Positions 6,583-7,324 of a DNA stretch of 7,324 nt are shown here, piece by piece (position 1 is the stretch's first letter; each line of letters opens with the position of its first letter). Both the position numbers and the translations under genes were made by a program. The notes beneath the pieces are model-generated. The model searched no databases and had not been told where the DNA came from. It saw nothing but the letters and a program-made list of their open reading frames with translations. The DNA lies in the NCBI GenBank assembly GCA_003235465.1, contig QJWD01000404.1, forward strand, positions 1 to 7,324. The letters are read 5' to 3'. Origin of the DNA: Nitrospirota bacterium. GTDB taxonomy: Bacteria; Nitrospinota; Nitrospinia; Nitrospinales; VA-1.

Positions 6583-6642
6583 CACCGCCGACCATTTGCT
6601 TATAAATCCCTGACTATAAAAACGCAACGCAAGCACCCTTAA
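6565..6642 (+). CDS. Possible 25-codon leader peptide overlapping the exported protein gene
   Basis: A small frame opens at ATG 6565 and ends with TAA at 6640-6642, whose last A is also the first base of the next gene's ATG (TAATG). This is the layout of translational coupling. The peptide starts MANIYHHRRPF, is strongly basic (two His, then Arg, Lys and His throughout) and has no acidic residue. Both starts share the 9-base string ATGGCAAAC. No Shine-Dalgarno site precedes it, and the best promoter candidate would start transcription after its ATG. It may therefore be a chance frame. Confidence 0.25.
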   Translation: MANIYHHRRPFAYKSLTIKTQRKHP

Positions 6643-7324
6643 TGGCAAACTTGACAAGACAGGCCGCGTTCCTTTTTCTCCTGCTGATTGCCGGGCTGTT
6701 CTCGGCCAGGCCCGGCGAGGCGGACTCTCCGCTCAACCTGGCGCTGGAAAACGAGACGTACTTTTACGACCTCGAGCACAGCGACATCGACCAGATCGAC
6801 AGGGGCTTCACGCTGATCGGCGATCTCTTCAAACCGCATTTCCGTTACGACATCAAACCCGGGCTCACCGTCGAGGCCGGGGTGCTGCTCGATATCCCCT
6901 TCGGCGCCGACGACCGGGTTGAAGAGGTCGAGCCGATGATCTCGCTTCACTACGCTTTCCTGCCGAACTGGATGGTCACCGCCGGCACCATCGACCGCGA
7001 TCACCCGCTTAACGACGCCTTCTTCGACGACGTGCTGCACTACACCGAACCCATCGAACAGGGCTTCCAGATACGCGGGGCCAGCCGCCACTTCACGCAG
7101 GACCTGTGGATCAGCTGGGAGATCAGGGAGGAGGCCAACCAGCGCGAGAAATTTTCCGTCGGCGACTACACGCAGCTCAAGTGGAACGGCTTCATGCTCG
7201 ACGCGCAGGCCTACTGGGTTCACCTGGGCGGCCAGCTCAACAGCGAACCCTGCTGCTTCAACAACCTGAGCGCGGGTTTTGGCGGCGGCTACACCTACCG
7301 GCCACGGCAGAAGGGCGGCGCTCT
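6642..7324 (+). CDS. Exported, probably outer-membrane beta-barrel protein, C-terminus cut off by window edge
   Basis: The frame encodes 227 residues and is still open at the right edge. The N-terminus is a classic Sec signal peptide: Arg6, a hydrophobic core at 8-22 (AAFLFLLLIAGLFSA), then likely cleavage after GEA (residue 27). The mature part starts DSPLNLALENE and has alternating polar and hydrophobic segments, many aromatics at segment ends and short Asp/Gly/Asn turns, for example 63-73, 75-86, 98-107, 109-116, 141-149, 153-162, 176-193 and 209-220. This is typical of transmembrane beta strands in porin-like outer-membrane proteins. An adjacent Cys pair (204-205) is unusual for this class. 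No ribosome binding site is visible before the ATG. The specific family and any transported solute cannot be told from this part. The exported location argues against direct involvement with the cytoplasmic radical SAM enzyme. Confidence 0.82.
   Translation, partial: MANLTRQAAFLFLLLIAGLFSARPGEADSPLNLALENETYFYDLEHSDIDQIDRGFTLIGDLFKPHFRYDIKPGLTVEAGVLLDIPFGADDRVEEVEPMISLHYAFLPNWMVTAGTIDRDHPLNDAFFDDVLHYTEPIEQGFQIRGASRHFTQDLWISWEIREEANQREKFSVGDYTQLKWNGFMLDAQAYWVHLGGQLNSEPCCFNNLSAGFGGGYTYRPRQKGGA

Noticed and set aside
6639..7223. A 194-codon minus-strand frame at the right edge
   Set aside because: It is antisense to the exported protein gene, which has a clear signal peptide and beta-strand pattern. 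The minus reading has no recognisable features.

Overview
The window is GC-rich (roughly 60 percent by eye) chromosomal DNA from a bacterium. One encoded protein begins with a signal peptide and continues as a beta-barrel-like chain, which suggests a diderm (Gram-negative) host. Promoters close to the sigma-70 consensus are present. I cannot assign a species. No rRNA, tRNA, CRISPR array, insertion sequence or attachment site is visible.

Layout: (1) 2-1951, minus strand: the N-terminal 650 residues of a cytoplasmic protein made almost entirely of tetratricopeptide repeats (TPR). It runs off the left edge and has its own strong promoter, a structured leader and a good ribosome binding site. (2) 2123-3967, minus strand: a complete 614-residue cobalamin-dependent radical SAM enzyme of the 'RiPP maturation radical SAM protein 1' type, with the unusual CX7CX2C iron-sulfur motif. 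(3) 3968-4126: a 159-bp divergent regulatory region. It holds a near-perfect TTGACA-N16-TATAAT promoter firing right, a candidate extended -10 promoter firing left that would give a leaderless radical SAM mRNA, and a short perfect inverted repeat inside the leftward promoter. (4) 4127-6091, plus strand: a complete 654-residue protein of no recognised family. Its C-terminal third looks like a class I methyltransferase fold with a degenerate SAM-binding loop. (5) 6104-6460, minus strand: a 118-residue uncharacterised small protein, convergent with gene 4 and separated from it by 12 bp. (6) 6461-6641: an intergenic region with a possible 25-codon leader ORF. (7) 6642-7324, plus strand: the first 227 residues of an exported, probably outer-membrane, protein that runs off the right edge.

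How the genes may work together: the most interesting unit is the divergent pair of the B12/radical SAM enzyme and the 654-residue protein, which share one compact control region. Known relatives of the radical SAM enzyme C-methylate or otherwise modify ribosomal peptides, normally with a precursor peptide nearby. I found no convincing precursor in the window. Either the precursor lies outside it, or this enzyme works on something else and the 654-residue neighbour is its partner or substrate. The TPR protein could serve as a protein-protein scaffold, but its own promoter makes a fixed operon with the radical SAM gene unlikely. These functional links are inference only.
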